Source of the DNA: Bradyrhizobium sp. CB1650
Lineage (GTDB): Bacteria > Pseudomonadota > Alphaproteobacteria > Rhizobiales > Xanthobacteraceae
Assembly: GCF_029761915.1 (NCBI RefSeq)
Contig: NZ_CP121695.1
Span: forward strand, 5,671,501 to 5,735,500
Reading direction: 5' to 3'
DNA: 64,000 nucleotides
The notes beneath the pieces are model-generated. The model searched no databases. It was given only the letters and a program-made list of their open reading frames with translations, and was not told where the DNA came from. Below are positions 8,407-16,795 of the stretch, one piece after another. How positions within the stretch are numbered: the first letter of the stretch is position 1; each line of letters opens with the position of its first letter. Both the position numbers and the translations under genes were made by a program.

Positions 8407-9979
8407 GGCCTGCCCCCGAGCGCAGCGCCGCAAGCTGCTTCCACACAGGGCGCGCGGCGAGCCTTGCGTCGAGGTAGGCGGGAAACATCCGCCCATAGTG
8501 CGCGGCCAAGGCCGCATCGGGTCGTTGCGGCGCATTCAAATGTGGTCTCACCCAATCCTCCGCACAGGCCATCATGTCCGGGTAGAGCCCGGTTGCGACG
8601 GCCGCGATCATGGCTGCACCTGCGGCGCCGGCTTCGCCGCGGCTACAGACCTGAACCTTGCTTTCAAGCGCAGCTCCCAGGATGGCGGAGAGCGCACGGC
8701 TTCGCGCCGCGCCGCCGGTGATCCGCACATTGCCCGGCAGCGCGCCCATCGCCGCATAGCAATCGCGAGCAGCAAAGGCGAGCCCTTCCATCACTGCGCG
8801 CATCAGGTCCCAATAGCCATGGCGGGTGCGTAACCCAACGAACTGCGCACAGGCCTCGTGCGCAATGAAAGGGCCGCGCTCGCCGGCGTCGGAGATGAAA
8901 GGATGAAACAGCAACTCACCCGGGCGCGCCGCGAGCACACGCTCGTCGAGTCGACGGAGCAGATCGGCGCGCGAGCGGACGAGACCCTCCGCCGCCAGCA
9001 GATCTCGGGCAAGATCGAGCAACCAGTCGACGTTCAGCGTCGCCGCCATGTTGGATTGCATCTGGGCATAGTGACCGGGAACAGGGAACGGCATGGTGTA
9101 ACCGGTCGCTTCGGCATTCAGCGTCACTGCATCGGGACTCGGGGCGAGCCGCATATGCATGCCGGTCGACCCGATGATGGTGCAGCCGACATCGGGTGCC
9201 GGATCGTAAAGACCCGCTCCCAGCGCATTGCAGATCACATCGACATAGCCGAGGGAGACCGGCACGCCTTGCGGCAGTCCGGTCTCCATCGCGGCCGCGG
9301 CGCTGAGGGGATGCGTTGTTCCAACCCCATCAACGACCTCGGGAAACAGGGGCACGCAATCGGCAATGCCGATCAGCCGCGCGGTCTCCGCGTCGAAATG
9401 CCGCTTGCGAAAGTCGCCGCAGGAGAACGTTGCTTCCGATGGATCAGTCGCCCGCTGACCGGTAAGCAGGAAGTAGAGCCAATCCTTGCAATGAAACGCC
9501 GTCCGTGCGCGCGACAAAGTCTCGGGCCCATGGGCCTTGAGCCAGGCCAGTTGCGGACCCTGCTGACAAGCGTTGAGCCCCGAGCCGGTCCGCCGATAGA
9601 GTGCCGCGTTGCGTTCGCTGGTGCGAATGTCCTCGACGATGCCGGCGGCACGCGAATCCAGCCACAGCAGCGCGGGTGCCACCGGACGGCCGTCATCGTC
9701 GATCAGCCATGTGCCGTCGCCCTGCCCCGTGACCGCGATCGCAGCGAGGCGCGCAGCGAGATCAGGCACGGCGGCAACGAGACCGCGCAGCGCCGCCACG
9801 GTGTCGTTCCAGGTCCGCGACATGTCCTGTTCGACACGTCCGCCGGCGGCCGTGCTGTAGGTGTTGGGCAACGCGAAATCGCCGAGCTGCTGCCCATCGC
9901 GGGTGAACGCCACAGTCTTGATCAGAGAGGTGCCTGCATCGATGCCGATGATGACGTCGCGGCGGGACGTGGTGCGCAT
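8399..9979 (-). CDS. FGGY-family polyol/sugar kinase
   Basis: This is a 526-residue carbohydrate kinase. The N-terminal ATP-binding half begins IIGIDAGTSLIKTVAF; VTGQGDGTWLID and LLWLDSRAA follow, and the C-terminal half contains IIGSTGMHMRL and ITGGAARSRAL. The GQGDGTW segment resembles EryA and related polyol kinases more than XylB or GlpK, so erythritol or a similar polyol is a reasonable guess, not a proof. It starts 2 bp after the ATPase stop and overlaps the dehydrogenase. Phosphorylation would be the first step after uptake by the transporter encoded upstream. Confidence 0.85.
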   Translation of the reverse strand: MRTTSRRDVIIGIDAGTSLIKTVAFTRDGQQLGDFALPNTYSTAAGGRVEQDMSRTWNDTVAALRGLVAAVPDLAARLAAIAVTGQGDGTWLIDDDGRPVAPALLWLDSRAAGIVEDIRTSERNAALYRRTGSGLNACQQGPQLAWLKAHGPETLSRARTAFHCKDWLYFLLTGQRATDPSEATFSCGDFRKRHFDAETARLIGIADCVPLFPEVVDGVGTTHPLSAAAAMETGLPQGVPVSLGYVDVICNALGAGLYDPAPDVGCTIIGSTGMHMRLAPSPDAVTLNAEATGYTMPFPVPGHYAQMQSNMAATLNVDWLLDLARDLLAAEGLVRSRADLLRRLDERVLAARPGELLFHPFISDAGERGPFIAHEACAQFVGLRTRHGYWDLMRAVMEGLAFAARDCYAAMGALPGNVRITGGAARSRALSAILGAALESKVQVCSRGEAGAAGAAMIAAVATGLYPDMMACAEDWVRPHLNAPQRPDAALAAHYGRMFPAYLDARLAARPVWKQLAALRSGAGHV

Positions 9980-9981
9980 GG

Positions 9982-11097
9982 TCAGGCGCCCTCCGCATGG
10001 CGAATGCAGGGGCCCTCAGTGCCGAAGATATGCAGGTGACGGGGCTCCAGCGAGAACGGCACGACGTCGCCGGGCCGCACCGCAATCCGGTTCGCTGTCA
10101 CGGCAATCAAGAGATGACCGGCGCACTCGCCGGCAACATGCGACTGGTCGCCGAGCCATTGGTTGGACACGACACGCACACGCGCATCTCCGGTTCCGAC
10201 CGCAATCCTTTGCGGACGAATTCCAACCCGAACATGCTTGCTCTGCTCCAGCATCGGCCTCGCGACCTGGTCGAGCGTATCGCCCGGGATCTGGAACGCC
10301 ATATCCGCGCCAACCGACAGGCGGAAACCTCCGTCGACTCTCGTCACGTCTGTGTCCAGCAGGTTCATCGGCGGCTCACCGATAAAGCTCGCGACGAACA
10401 GGTTGGCGGGACGGTTCTTCAGCTCTTTCTCGCTCGCAAATTGCTGGAGAACGCCGTCCTCCATGACGGCAATGCGATCGGCCAGCGCACTCGCTTCGGT
10501 CTGGTCATGGGTGACGAAGATCGCCGTCATGCCGCGCTCGGCCAGGAGGCCCTTGATCCGCCCGCGCAGTACGGCACGAAGCTGCGGCTCGAGCTGGCCC
10601 ATCGGCTCATCGAGCAGATAGAGATCGGCGTCGCGCACCAGCGCCCGCGCCAGCGAGACGCGCTGTTGCTGCCCGCCCGAGATGGAACGCGGGAAGCTGT
10701 CGAGAATATCCTCGATTTCGACCAGCCGCGCGATCGCGTCGACGCGGCGCGTCATTTCGTTACGCGCGAGCTGCTGCGCCTTGAGCGCAAAGGCAATATT
10801 CTCGCGAATGGTCAGGGGCGGATAGAGCGAATAGCCTTCAAAGGCCATTGCCACCTTGCGTTTGGCCGGAGGCAGCTCGTCAATCCGACGCTGCGACAGC
10901 GCGATTGAGCCCGACGTGACACTCTCGAAGCCCGCGATCATACGCAACGTCGACGTCTTGCCGCAGCCGGAGGAGCCCAGCAGCGCAACGATCTCGCCCT
11001 TTTTCACCTCCATGTCGAGTGCGCGCACGGCATGCACCGGCGGCTTGCCGCGGCTGCGGTACACCTTGTCGACATTCCGGATTTCGAGCATGCCCAT
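9982..11097 (-). CDS. ABC transporter ATPase, MalK/UgpC type (canonical partner of the pair)
   Basis: This CUT1-type ATPase of about 371 residues has a C-terminal regulatory TOBE-like domain. Walker A is GSSGCGKT, signature ISGGQQQR, Walker B LYLLDEP and H-loop VTHDQTEA, all intact. The Q-loop is unusual: Glu replaces Gln (MAFEGYSLYP). The ATG at 11097 is preferred because AAGGGG lies about 9 bases upstream; an in-frame GTG at 11115 overlaps the previous stop. It probably forms a heterodimer with the adjacent, more degenerate ATPase, and may also serve the ugpA/ugpE permeases, which lack their own. Confidence 0.88.
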   Translation of the reverse strand: MGMLEIRNVDKVYRSRGKPPVHAVRALDMEVKKGEIVALLGSSGCGKTSTLRMIAGFESVTSGSIALSQRRIDELPPAKRKVAMAFEGYSLYPPLTIRENIAFALKAQQLARNEMTRRVDAIARLVEIEDILDSFPRSISGGQQQRVSLARALVRDADLYLLDEPMGQLEPQLRAVLRGRIKGLLAERGMTAIFVTHDQTEASALADRIAVMEDGVLQQFASEKELKNRPANLFVASFIGEPPMNLLDTDVTRVDGGFRLSVGADMAFQIPGDTLDQVARPMLEQSKHVRVGIRPQRIAVGTGDARVRVVSNQWLGDQSHVAGECAGHLLIAVTANRIAVRPGDVVPFSLEPRHLHIFGTEGPCIRHAEGA

Positions 11098-11111
11098 AGT
11101 CGCTCGCCCCT

Positions 11112-12218
11112 TCACGCTGCCTGCCGTCGATGCGGCAGACCGACCCGAAGTCCGGTTGCGCGATCGAACAGGAGCGCCGCCTCCGGCGCAAAGCGGACGA
11201 ACACGCCATCATCGGCACCGGCAATCGGCGAATCCGGCGGCTGCGCTGCAAGCCATTCGGTGCCATCGGCGAAGCGCAACAGCAGCACGGCCCGCTCATG
11301 CATCGGCGTGACCGCGACAACGCGCGCCGGAACGGCGTCTTCGCTCGCCGACGGGAGGACCGCGAGATCGTCAGGCCGAACGCCGAGCCAGCACGGGGCA
11401 TGATCCGCTGGGTGGCTATCGAGCGGCCCGAGCCGGACCCGCGCCCCGGCAATATCGCCGATCAGCCACCCCTGATCGACGACAGGCACGACTTCGGCAA
11501 GATTGATGCTGGGGTCGCCGAACAGGCGCGCAACTGCAACCGATGCGGGTCGGGCATAGATCTCTTCGGGCCTTGCGACCTGCGCCAGATGCCCGTCGAT
11601 GAGGACCGCGATCCGGTCCGCGATCGCCATCGCCTCGCGATAGTCCTGGGTGACATAGAGAACCGCGGCGGAGCTGCGGCGCAGCAGGTTTGGCAGTTCG
11701 AGCCGCATCTCGTAGCGGAGCTTGGCGTCGACGTTGCGGAGCGGATCGTCCAGCAACAACACATCCGGGTTTCCGATCAGCGCACGCGCGAGCGCCGTGC
11801 GCTGCTTCTGTCCGTTCGACAATTCGCGCGGCATGTGACCAAGGACGTGCTCGATCTTCAACAGTCGGCTAATCGACCTGACCCGCGAAGCCGCCTCTCC
11901 GCCTCCAGCTTTCGCCCGCAATCCGCTCGCGATGTTGTCCCGTGCAGTCATGTGCGGAAACAGAGCGAAATTCTGAAAGGCCATGCCGATCCCGCGCCGC
12001 TCCGGCGGCGCACCGACGATGGACTGCCCGCCGACCAGGATATCCCCGTCATCAGGTTCGAACATGCCCGCGATCATGCGCAGCAGCACGGTCTTGCCGC
12101 TCCCCGACGGCCCGAAGATCGCGACGATCTCGCCGGGCTCGACGGTCAGCGAGAGGTTATCGGCGCAGCGGACCGGACCGAATGCCTTGCCGACGGCGGT
12201 GAGTTCGAGACGAGCCAT
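11112..12218 (-). CDS. ABC transporter ATPase, MalK type with degenerate catalytic motifs
   Basis: The 368-residue ATPase comes from the polyol transporter operon. Walker A (GPSGSGKT) and the Q-loop (MAFQNFALFP) are normal. The signature reads LSNGQKQR instead of LSGGQ, Walker B ends LLLDDP with Asp in place of the catalytic Glu, and the H-loop reads VTQDYREA with Gln in place of His. Such changes usually mark the inactive half of an asymmetric ABC heterodimer; GlpS/GlpT of rhizobial glycerol transporters are an example of a two-ATPase arrangement. The C-terminal half carries a regulatory domain. It lies 4 bp after the permease gene. Confidence 0.87.
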   Translation of the reverse strand: MARLELTAVGKAFGPVRCADNLSLTVEPGEIVAIFGPSGSGKTVLLRMIAGMFEPDDGDILVGGQSIVGAPPERRGIGMAFQNFALFPHMTARDNIASGLRAKAGGGEAASRVRSISRLLKIEHVLGHMPRELSNGQKQRTALARALIGNPDVLLLDDPLRNVDAKLRYEMRLELPNLLRRSSAAVLYVTQDYREAMAIADRIAVLIDGHLAQVARPEEIYARPASVAVARLFGDPSINLAEVVPVVDQGWLIGDIAGARVRLGPLDSHPADHAPCWLGVRPDDLAVLPSASEDAVPARVVAVTPMHERAVLLLRFADGTEWLAAQPPDSPIAGADDGVFVRFAPEAALLFDRATGLRVGLPHRRQAA

Positions 12219-12222
12219 GCTG

Positions 12223-13080
12223 TCAGCCTTTCACCGCGCCGAGCGACAGACCCTCGACGAGATAGCGCTGCGCATAGAGCGCGAGCAGCAGGGTCGGCAT
12301 CACGGAAAGCACGATCGCTGCCGCGATCTGACCATACTGGATGCCGGACGCCGTGACGAAAGCCAGCGCGCCCACGGTGACCGGCTGTTTGTCGGCCGAA
12401 GCCAGGATCAGCGCAAAGACGAAATTGTTCCAGCAGAAGATGAAGGACAACAGGCCCGCGGCCGCAATGCCGGGACCAGCAAGGGGAACGGCGATGCGGG
12501 TGAAGGCCTCGCGCCAGGAGTGTCCGGCAAGCCGATAGGCATGCTCGATGTCCGGGCTGATGTCCTCGAAATAGCCGCGCACGATCCACAGGATGAGCGG
12601 CAGCGCGATGAGCTGATAGACCCAGACGATACCGAAATAAGTGTCGTTCAGCCCAAGCTGCTGATAGTAGAGCGAAAGCGGTAACAATACGAGCAAGGGG
12701 GGCGCAAAGCGAAACGACAGCAGCGTAAAGGCGATGGTCTCACCCAAGCGGAACTTGAACCGGGCAAAGGCATAGGCCGCCGGCACACCGAGCAGCAGGG
12801 CCAGCAACACCGCCGCACTCGACAGCACGAAGCTGTTCGCGAGGTTGCGCATGAAGGAGATCTCGAGATTGCCCGCCGCGGTGCGGAGCTGGCCCGAGAT
12901 CAGTGCCTCATAGTTGGCAAGCGTCGGCTCGAACAGGATGCGCGGCGGGATCCGCAATATCTGCTCGTTGGTCTGGAACGACATCAGCAGTATCCAGACG
13001 ATCGGAAACATGAAGAAGACGAGCACCAGCGCGAGCGCAACGCCCCGGAAGACGCGACCTGCGAGACTGGAGTGATCCAT
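12223..13080 (-). CDS. Sugar/polyol ABC transporter permease, MalG type
   Basis: The 285-residue inner-membrane permease has about six membrane segments and the EAA-type loop near residue 190 (EHAYRLAGHSW, then IAVPL). Its first segment is FRGVALALVLVFFMFPIVW, typical of second permeases in CUT1 transporters. It sits 15 bp after the other permease gene and 4 bp before the first ATPase gene, so the complete transporter is SBP-permease-permease-ATPase-ATPase. The gene order resembles rhizobial glycerol (glpSTPQV) and polyol (mpt) transporters; the substrate remains uncertain. Confidence 0.88.
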   Translation of the reverse strand: MDHSSLAGRVFRGVALALVLVFFMFPIVWILLMSFQTNEQILRIPPRILFEPTLANYEALISGQLRTAAGNLEISFMRNLANSFVLSSAAVLLALLLGVPAAYAFARFKFRLGETIAFTLLSFRFAPPLLVLLPLSLYYQQLGLNDTYFGIVWVYQLIALPLILWIVRGYFEDISPDIEHAYRLAGHSWREAFTRIAVPLAGPGIAAAGLLSFIFCWNNFVFALILASADKQPVTVGALAFVTASGIQYGQIAAAIVLSVMPTLLLALYAQRYLVEGLSLGAVKG

Positions 13081-13095
13081 CGTCGCCTCCTGCCC

Positions 13096-14028
13096 TTACG
13101 CGTGGCCATGGGCTCGGGCCCGCAGCCGCAGCCAATTCTTGATGAAGATGTTCGACAGGATGTTGGTGATCAGCCACAGGATCATCAGCAGCGCCGCCGA
13201 GCGGCCGACATTTGTGTATTGGAAGAACTCCAGATAGGCCTGAACCTGGAATACCATGAGCCGGTCACCGGGACCGCCTTGCGTCATCGCGTAGATGATG
13301 TCGAACTGCTGGATCGAATCGAGCAGGCGGAACAGCGAGGCCGTAATGATATAGGGCGCGAGCATCGGCAGCGTGATGCGGAAAAACACGAAGCTCGCCG
13401 GCACACCATCGAGCGCTGCAGCCTCGAACGGTTGGCGCGGCAGCGAGCGCAGCCCGGCGAGCAGCAGGATCATGATGAACGGCGTGTAGACCCAGACGTC
13501 GACCAGAACCACCGTGAACAGCGCAGTCGATGGGTCTGATGCCCATTTGAAATCATGCAGGCCGAACAGGCCGACCAGATAGGAGAGGATACCAAAGCTC
13601 GGATTGGTCATCAGCTTCCACATCAACGCGGCGATCGCCGGCGCCGTCATCAACGGCAGCAACAGCACGATCGACACTGCGTTGTGAAAGCGCGTCGGGC
13701 GCCGCAGCAACAGCGCGATGCCGAGGCCGAGCAGAAGCTCCAGGATCACAGTCGCCGCGGTATAGACCAGCGAGATACGCAACGTATTCCAGAAGGCGGG
13801 GTCGGAAAGAAAATCGATATAGTTGTCGACCCCGATAAAGCCGCGCAAGTAAGGCAGGTTCAGCCGGTAGCGCTGGAGCGAATACACCGCCGCCGTCACG
13901 AAGGGCACGAGAATCGCGATGCAGACCAGTAGAGCCGGCAAGCTCAGCACATAGGGCAGCATGCGGCCGCGCAGCCTCGTGGCGCGCCGGGGAAGCGCTT
14001 TTGTCTGAAGGAGTTGGACCATGCTCAT
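13096..14028 (-). CDS. Sugar/polyol ABC transporter permease, MalF type
   Basis: This is a 310-residue inner-membrane permease of the UgpA/MalF branch. It has a short basic N-terminus and about six hydrophobic segments; YTPFIMILLLAGLRSLP precedes the EAA loop (FEAAALDGVPASF) near residue 205, and MTQGGPGDR follows. Either of two in-frame ATGs (14028 or 14022) could be the start. A 123-bp gap with a hairpin separates it from the binding-protein gene, and 15 bp separate it from the partner permease. Confidence 0.88.
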   Translation of the reverse strand: MSMVQLLQTKALPRRATRLRGRMLPYVLSLPALLVCIAILVPFVTAAVYSLQRYRLNLPYLRGFIGVDNYIDFLSDPAFWNTLRISLVYTAATVILELLLGLGIALLLRRPTRFHNAVSIVLLLPLMTAPAIAALMWKLMTNPSFGILSYLVGLFGLHDFKWASDPSTALFTVVLVDVWVYTPFIMILLLAGLRSLPRQPFEAAALDGVPASFVFFRITLPMLAPYIITASLFRLLDSIQQFDIIYAMTQGGPGDRLMVFQVQAYLEFFQYTNVGRSAALLMILWLITNILSNIFIKNWLRLRARAHGHA

Positions 14029-14059
14029 GATGATACGGGATCACATCGTCACTGCAACA

Positions 14060-14094
14060 CCGCCGGCCCGGAACGGGTAAGTCCGAGCCGGCGG
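14060..14094 (-). other. GC-rich hairpin between binding-protein and permease genes
   Basis: CCGCCGGC and GCCGGCGG form an 8-bp perfect stem around a 19-base loop, in the gap after the binding-protein stop. There is no T-run. A hairpin at this position in ABC operons commonly stabilises the upstream binding-protein message or partly terminates transcription, so that the binding protein is made in excess of the membrane components. That function is inferred from position. Confidence 0.4.
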
Positions 14095-14151
14095 GTCGTC
14101 GTGGCGCGGAGGAATTAAGACACCACGAAAGCTGTCAACCCAGGGCGCGAT

Positions 14152-15591
14152 TCAACCAAGACCCGCCTGCTTGAGCTGGCGGTTGATGCTGTCCGCAAGC
14201 TTGTCGAGACCCTCATCGACGCTGACCTCCTTGGCGACCATCTTCTGAAGCGATGCCGCCCACTCCGTCGTCAAATCGAAGAACAGCGGCTGCGCAGTGA
14301 AGTAGATCTTGGCGCCCGGCGCCGAGACATCATGCTGTTCGAGATAGCCCGGATAGGACTTTGCGATGCGGTCGCGGAACTCAGAGTCCTTCCAGACCGA
14401 GGCACGCACCGGATTGACGAAGTCCATCTTGCGGGCGCCGAACAGGTCATGCTCGAGGGACGCCGCCCATTGCATGAACACCCAGGCCGCATCCTTCTGC
14501 TTTGAGAAGCTCGACATCGCAAGCGACCAGATCCAGACGTTCGGCGTCGGGGCCTGGGCGGCTGGATTGGCGGCAAAGGGCGCGTAACCGAGATGCCCCC
14601 GCTCCTTGTTCTCTCCACCGTTCATGAAGTAGCCGAGAATGTCGGCATCGAAGATCATGCCGGAGGCGCCGGCGCCGAGGTCGGTGCCGACCTGGTACCA
14701 GGTATAGGTCGACCAATTCTTCGGCCCCGAGGTCTGGATCATCTTGACCCATTTCTCATGGAACTCCTTCGAGGCCTTGGTATTCATGGCGGCTTTCAGC
14801 TTGCCGCCCTCCATCACAAAGTCCTTCTGGCCGAAATTCGAATAGGCCGAGAGGAAGCCCGGATGAATGGTCGCCCAGGAGCGTGAGCCGCGAACGCCGA
14901 CGCCATAAGGCCCGCCCGCGTCCTTGGTGATCTTCGCAGCCACCTCCAGCATCTCGTCGAGGTTCTTTGGCGGCTTGACGCCGACCTTGTCGAAGATGTT
15001 GCGGTTATAGGTGATATTGTTGAGCTCGTAGCCCCAGGGGATGCACCACTGCTTGGCCTTGCCCGAACCGAGCTCGGAGCCCGCAACGCCATCCCACGCC
15101 GTCGAAGCGCGCAGGCCCGGCAGCACGTCATCCCAGGCGAAGGCCGGGTTGGTTTTCGCGGGATCCTTGATGTAGGTGTTGAGATCCTCGATCCAGCCGG
15201 CCGGGCCGTAGGTCCAGGTCATGTAGGCGCCCGTCATGAAGGCGTCGTACTGATCCGACTTCGAGGACAGCGCCGCGGTCACCTTGTCGAAATAGACGTC
15301 CTCCGGGAAGATGTCGTAGGTGACGTTCATCCCGGTGAGCGTCTTGAACGCTTCGAGATCGCCGATCATGGCATCGACGTACGGGTGCTTGTTCAGAAGG
15401 AGCTTGACCGTCTTGCCACTATAGGCCTTCCAGTTGAAGTCCGCTGCCATCGCCCGCGACATGGCAGACGCGAAGGCGGCATTGGCGGCGACACCGGCGA
15501 TACCGAGCTTGGCCGCGCCGTCGAGCAGGTCACGCCGACTGATGCGTTTGGCGGCGTAGGAATCGAACAGATTCTTCTCGCGATCGAACAT
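14152..15591 (-). CDS. Sugar/polyol-binding periplasmic protein (family 1), Tat-type signal
   Basis: The 479-residue extracellular solute-binding protein starts at an ATG with GGGAGG 5-10 bases upstream. The N-terminus contains SRRDLLDGA followed by a weakly hydrophobic stretch and AMAA, a twin-arginine-type signal. The mature part begins DFNWKAYSGKTVKLLLN, and YDAFMTGAYMTWTYGPAGW and GYELNNITYNRNIF are typical of CUT1 binding proteins for polyols. It is the first transporter gene after the SorC regulator (22-bp gap), which suggests regulation by that protein. The ligand is not identifiable by eye; erythritol, glycerol or related polyols are candidates. Confidence 0.87.
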   Translation of the reverse strand: MFDREKNLFDSYAAKRISRRDLLDGAAKLGIAGVAANAAFASAMSRAMAADFNWKAYSGKTVKLLLNKHPYVDAMIGDLEAFKTLTGMNVTYDIFPEDVYFDKVTAALSSKSDQYDAFMTGAYMTWTYGPAGWIEDLNTYIKDPAKTNPAFAWDDVLPGLRASTAWDGVAGSELGSGKAKQWCIPWGYELNNITYNRNIFDKVGVKPPKNLDEMLEVAAKITKDAGGPYGVGVRGSRSWATIHPGFLSAYSNFGQKDFVMEGGKLKAAMNTKASKEFHEKWVKMIQTSGPKNWSTYTWYQVGTDLGAGASGMIFDADILGYFMNGGENKERGHLGYAPFAANPAAQAPTPNVWIWSLAMSSFSKQKDAAWVFMQWAASLEHDLFGARKMDFVNPVRASVWKDSEFRDRIAKSYPGYLEQHDVSAPGAKIYFTAQPLFFDLTTEWAASLQKMVAKEVSVDEGLDKLADSINRQLKQAGLG

Positions 15592-15613
15592 TATAACCTC
15601 CCATTGTGCGCGT

Positions 15614-16618
15614 TTACTTTCCCTTGCGACCCTTGTTTTTGGCCTTGTTGTTCTTGCCCTTGCCGGATGTTGCCTCCGGCTTGTCGGTAGCGAGTGCCTG
15701 AGCGGTCACCTCATCGATGATGAGGCCGTGCAGGAGGCCACTGCGCAGCACTGCGCGCAGCGCCGTCACCTTGGCTAATCCGCCACCAATGGCGACGATG
15801 CGATGCTTCCTGAGATCCGCCGCCTCCATCGAGGTGGCGCGTGCCGAGAGATCGATGTCGAGCAGTTCGCCGTCGGCATTGAAGAAATGTCCGAGCAGGT
15901 CGGCGCAGGCGCCCTCGCGCTTCAATTCAACGACCTCATCCGGCCTGATCATGCCGCTCGACACCAGAAAGCCATCGGCATGGATCTGACCGATTCCGAC
16001 GAACAGCAGCGATGCCTTACGGGCGAGCGCGAAGACGTCGGCAATGCCAAACTGCTGCATCAGGACGGCGCGGTCGGCGACCGAATTTGCGAACACCGGA
16101 ACGGGAAGAAGATAGGCCTCCGCGCCAGTGCGCTCCGCCAGGCGATGGATCACGTCAAACGGGTTGGCGGCGAATTTCCGCGTCAAGCCACCGAGCAACG
16201 ACACGAATTGCACGCCGCGAGCCTGCGTCTGCGGCAGTTGCTCGACCATCGCTGCGAGCGTGCGACCATGACCGACACCGATTATGTTGTGTTCGCCGCG
16301 CTCGAGAATCTGCCGCAGGAAGCTCGCGCCTTCGAGCGCCAGCGCCTTCAGGGGCAGATCGCCCTCTCCGAGATCGGGCGCGACACGGCAGAAGTTGAGC
16401 CCGTAACGTTCGGCAAGCGTGTTCTCCAGCGCCACGCATTCGGCCACCGGCCCTTCGACGAACACGCGGATCATGCCCTCGCGGCTCGCGCGCGCGATCA
16501 GCCTGTGCGCCTTGGTGCTCTGGATGTTGAGCCGGTCGGCGACCTCGGACTGCGTCAGTCCGGCGGCAAAGTAGAGCCACGCGGCCCGTGTCGCGAGCGA
16601 CGCTTCCCCATCAACCAT
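15614..16618 (-). CDS. SorC/DeoR-family transcriptional regulator (EryD-like)
   Basis: A protein of about 334 residues combines an N-terminal helix-turn-helix (AAWLYFAAGLTQSEVADRL) with a C-terminal SorC-type sugar-phosphate-binding domain (IIGVGHGRTLAAMVEQLP, VGIGQ, GGLAKVTALRAVL). The C-terminus ends in a Lys-rich tail. The ATG at 16618 was chosen because it places the helix-turn-helix at the usual distance; an in-frame TTG at 16666 and GTGs in between are alternatives. It leads the 15-gene run and faces a divergent kinase gene, so it probably controls both sides. EryD of Brucella, the erythritol operon repressor, belongs to this family. Confidence 0.87.
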   Translation of the reverse strand: MVDGEASLATRAAWLYFAAGLTQSEVADRLNIQSTKAHRLIARASREGMIRVFVEGPVAECVALENTLAERYGLNFCRVAPDLGEGDLPLKALALEGASFLRQILERGEHNIIGVGHGRTLAAMVEQLPQTQARGVQFVSLLGGLTRKFAANPFDVIHRLAERTGAEAYLLPVPVFANSVADRAVLMQQFGIADVFALARKASLLFVGIGQIHADGFLVSSGMIRPDEVVELKREGACADLLGHFFNADGELLDIDLSARATSMEAADLRKHRIVAIGGGLAKVTALRAVLRSGLLHGLIIDEVTAQALATDKPEATSGKGKNNKAKNKGRKGK

Positions 16619-16654
16619 CGGCAGCCTGTCGGATAGCGTCACCACGCCGAAAAA

Positions 16655-16790
16655 GCCCGCTTGCAAATTTCTTCACATCTTGCAAAAAATTGCAGAGACC
16701 GGTCGGGACGTCAATCCCCCAGACGTGCTGCAGTGCAGTCGAGCCAAGACTGCGTTATCAGTCGAAAAGACGTCGCTGCAGTGTTGTGAG
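16655..16790. promoter_or_regulatory. Divergent control region between SorC regulator and FGGY kinase
   Basis: This AT-richer interval holds several repeats: TTGCAA at 16661-16666 and again at 16680-16685, followed by TTGCA at 16690. GCTGCAGTG occurs at 16727-16735 and 16775-16783, and the first copy lies in the near-palindrome CTGCAGTGCAG (16728-16738). The TTGCAA pair, 19 bp apart, is the better operator candidate for the adjacent SorC-family protein, because DNA sites of this family are usually found in their own upstream region. No clear -35/-10 pair was identified. Confidence 0.4.
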
Positions 16791-16795
16791 GTCGA

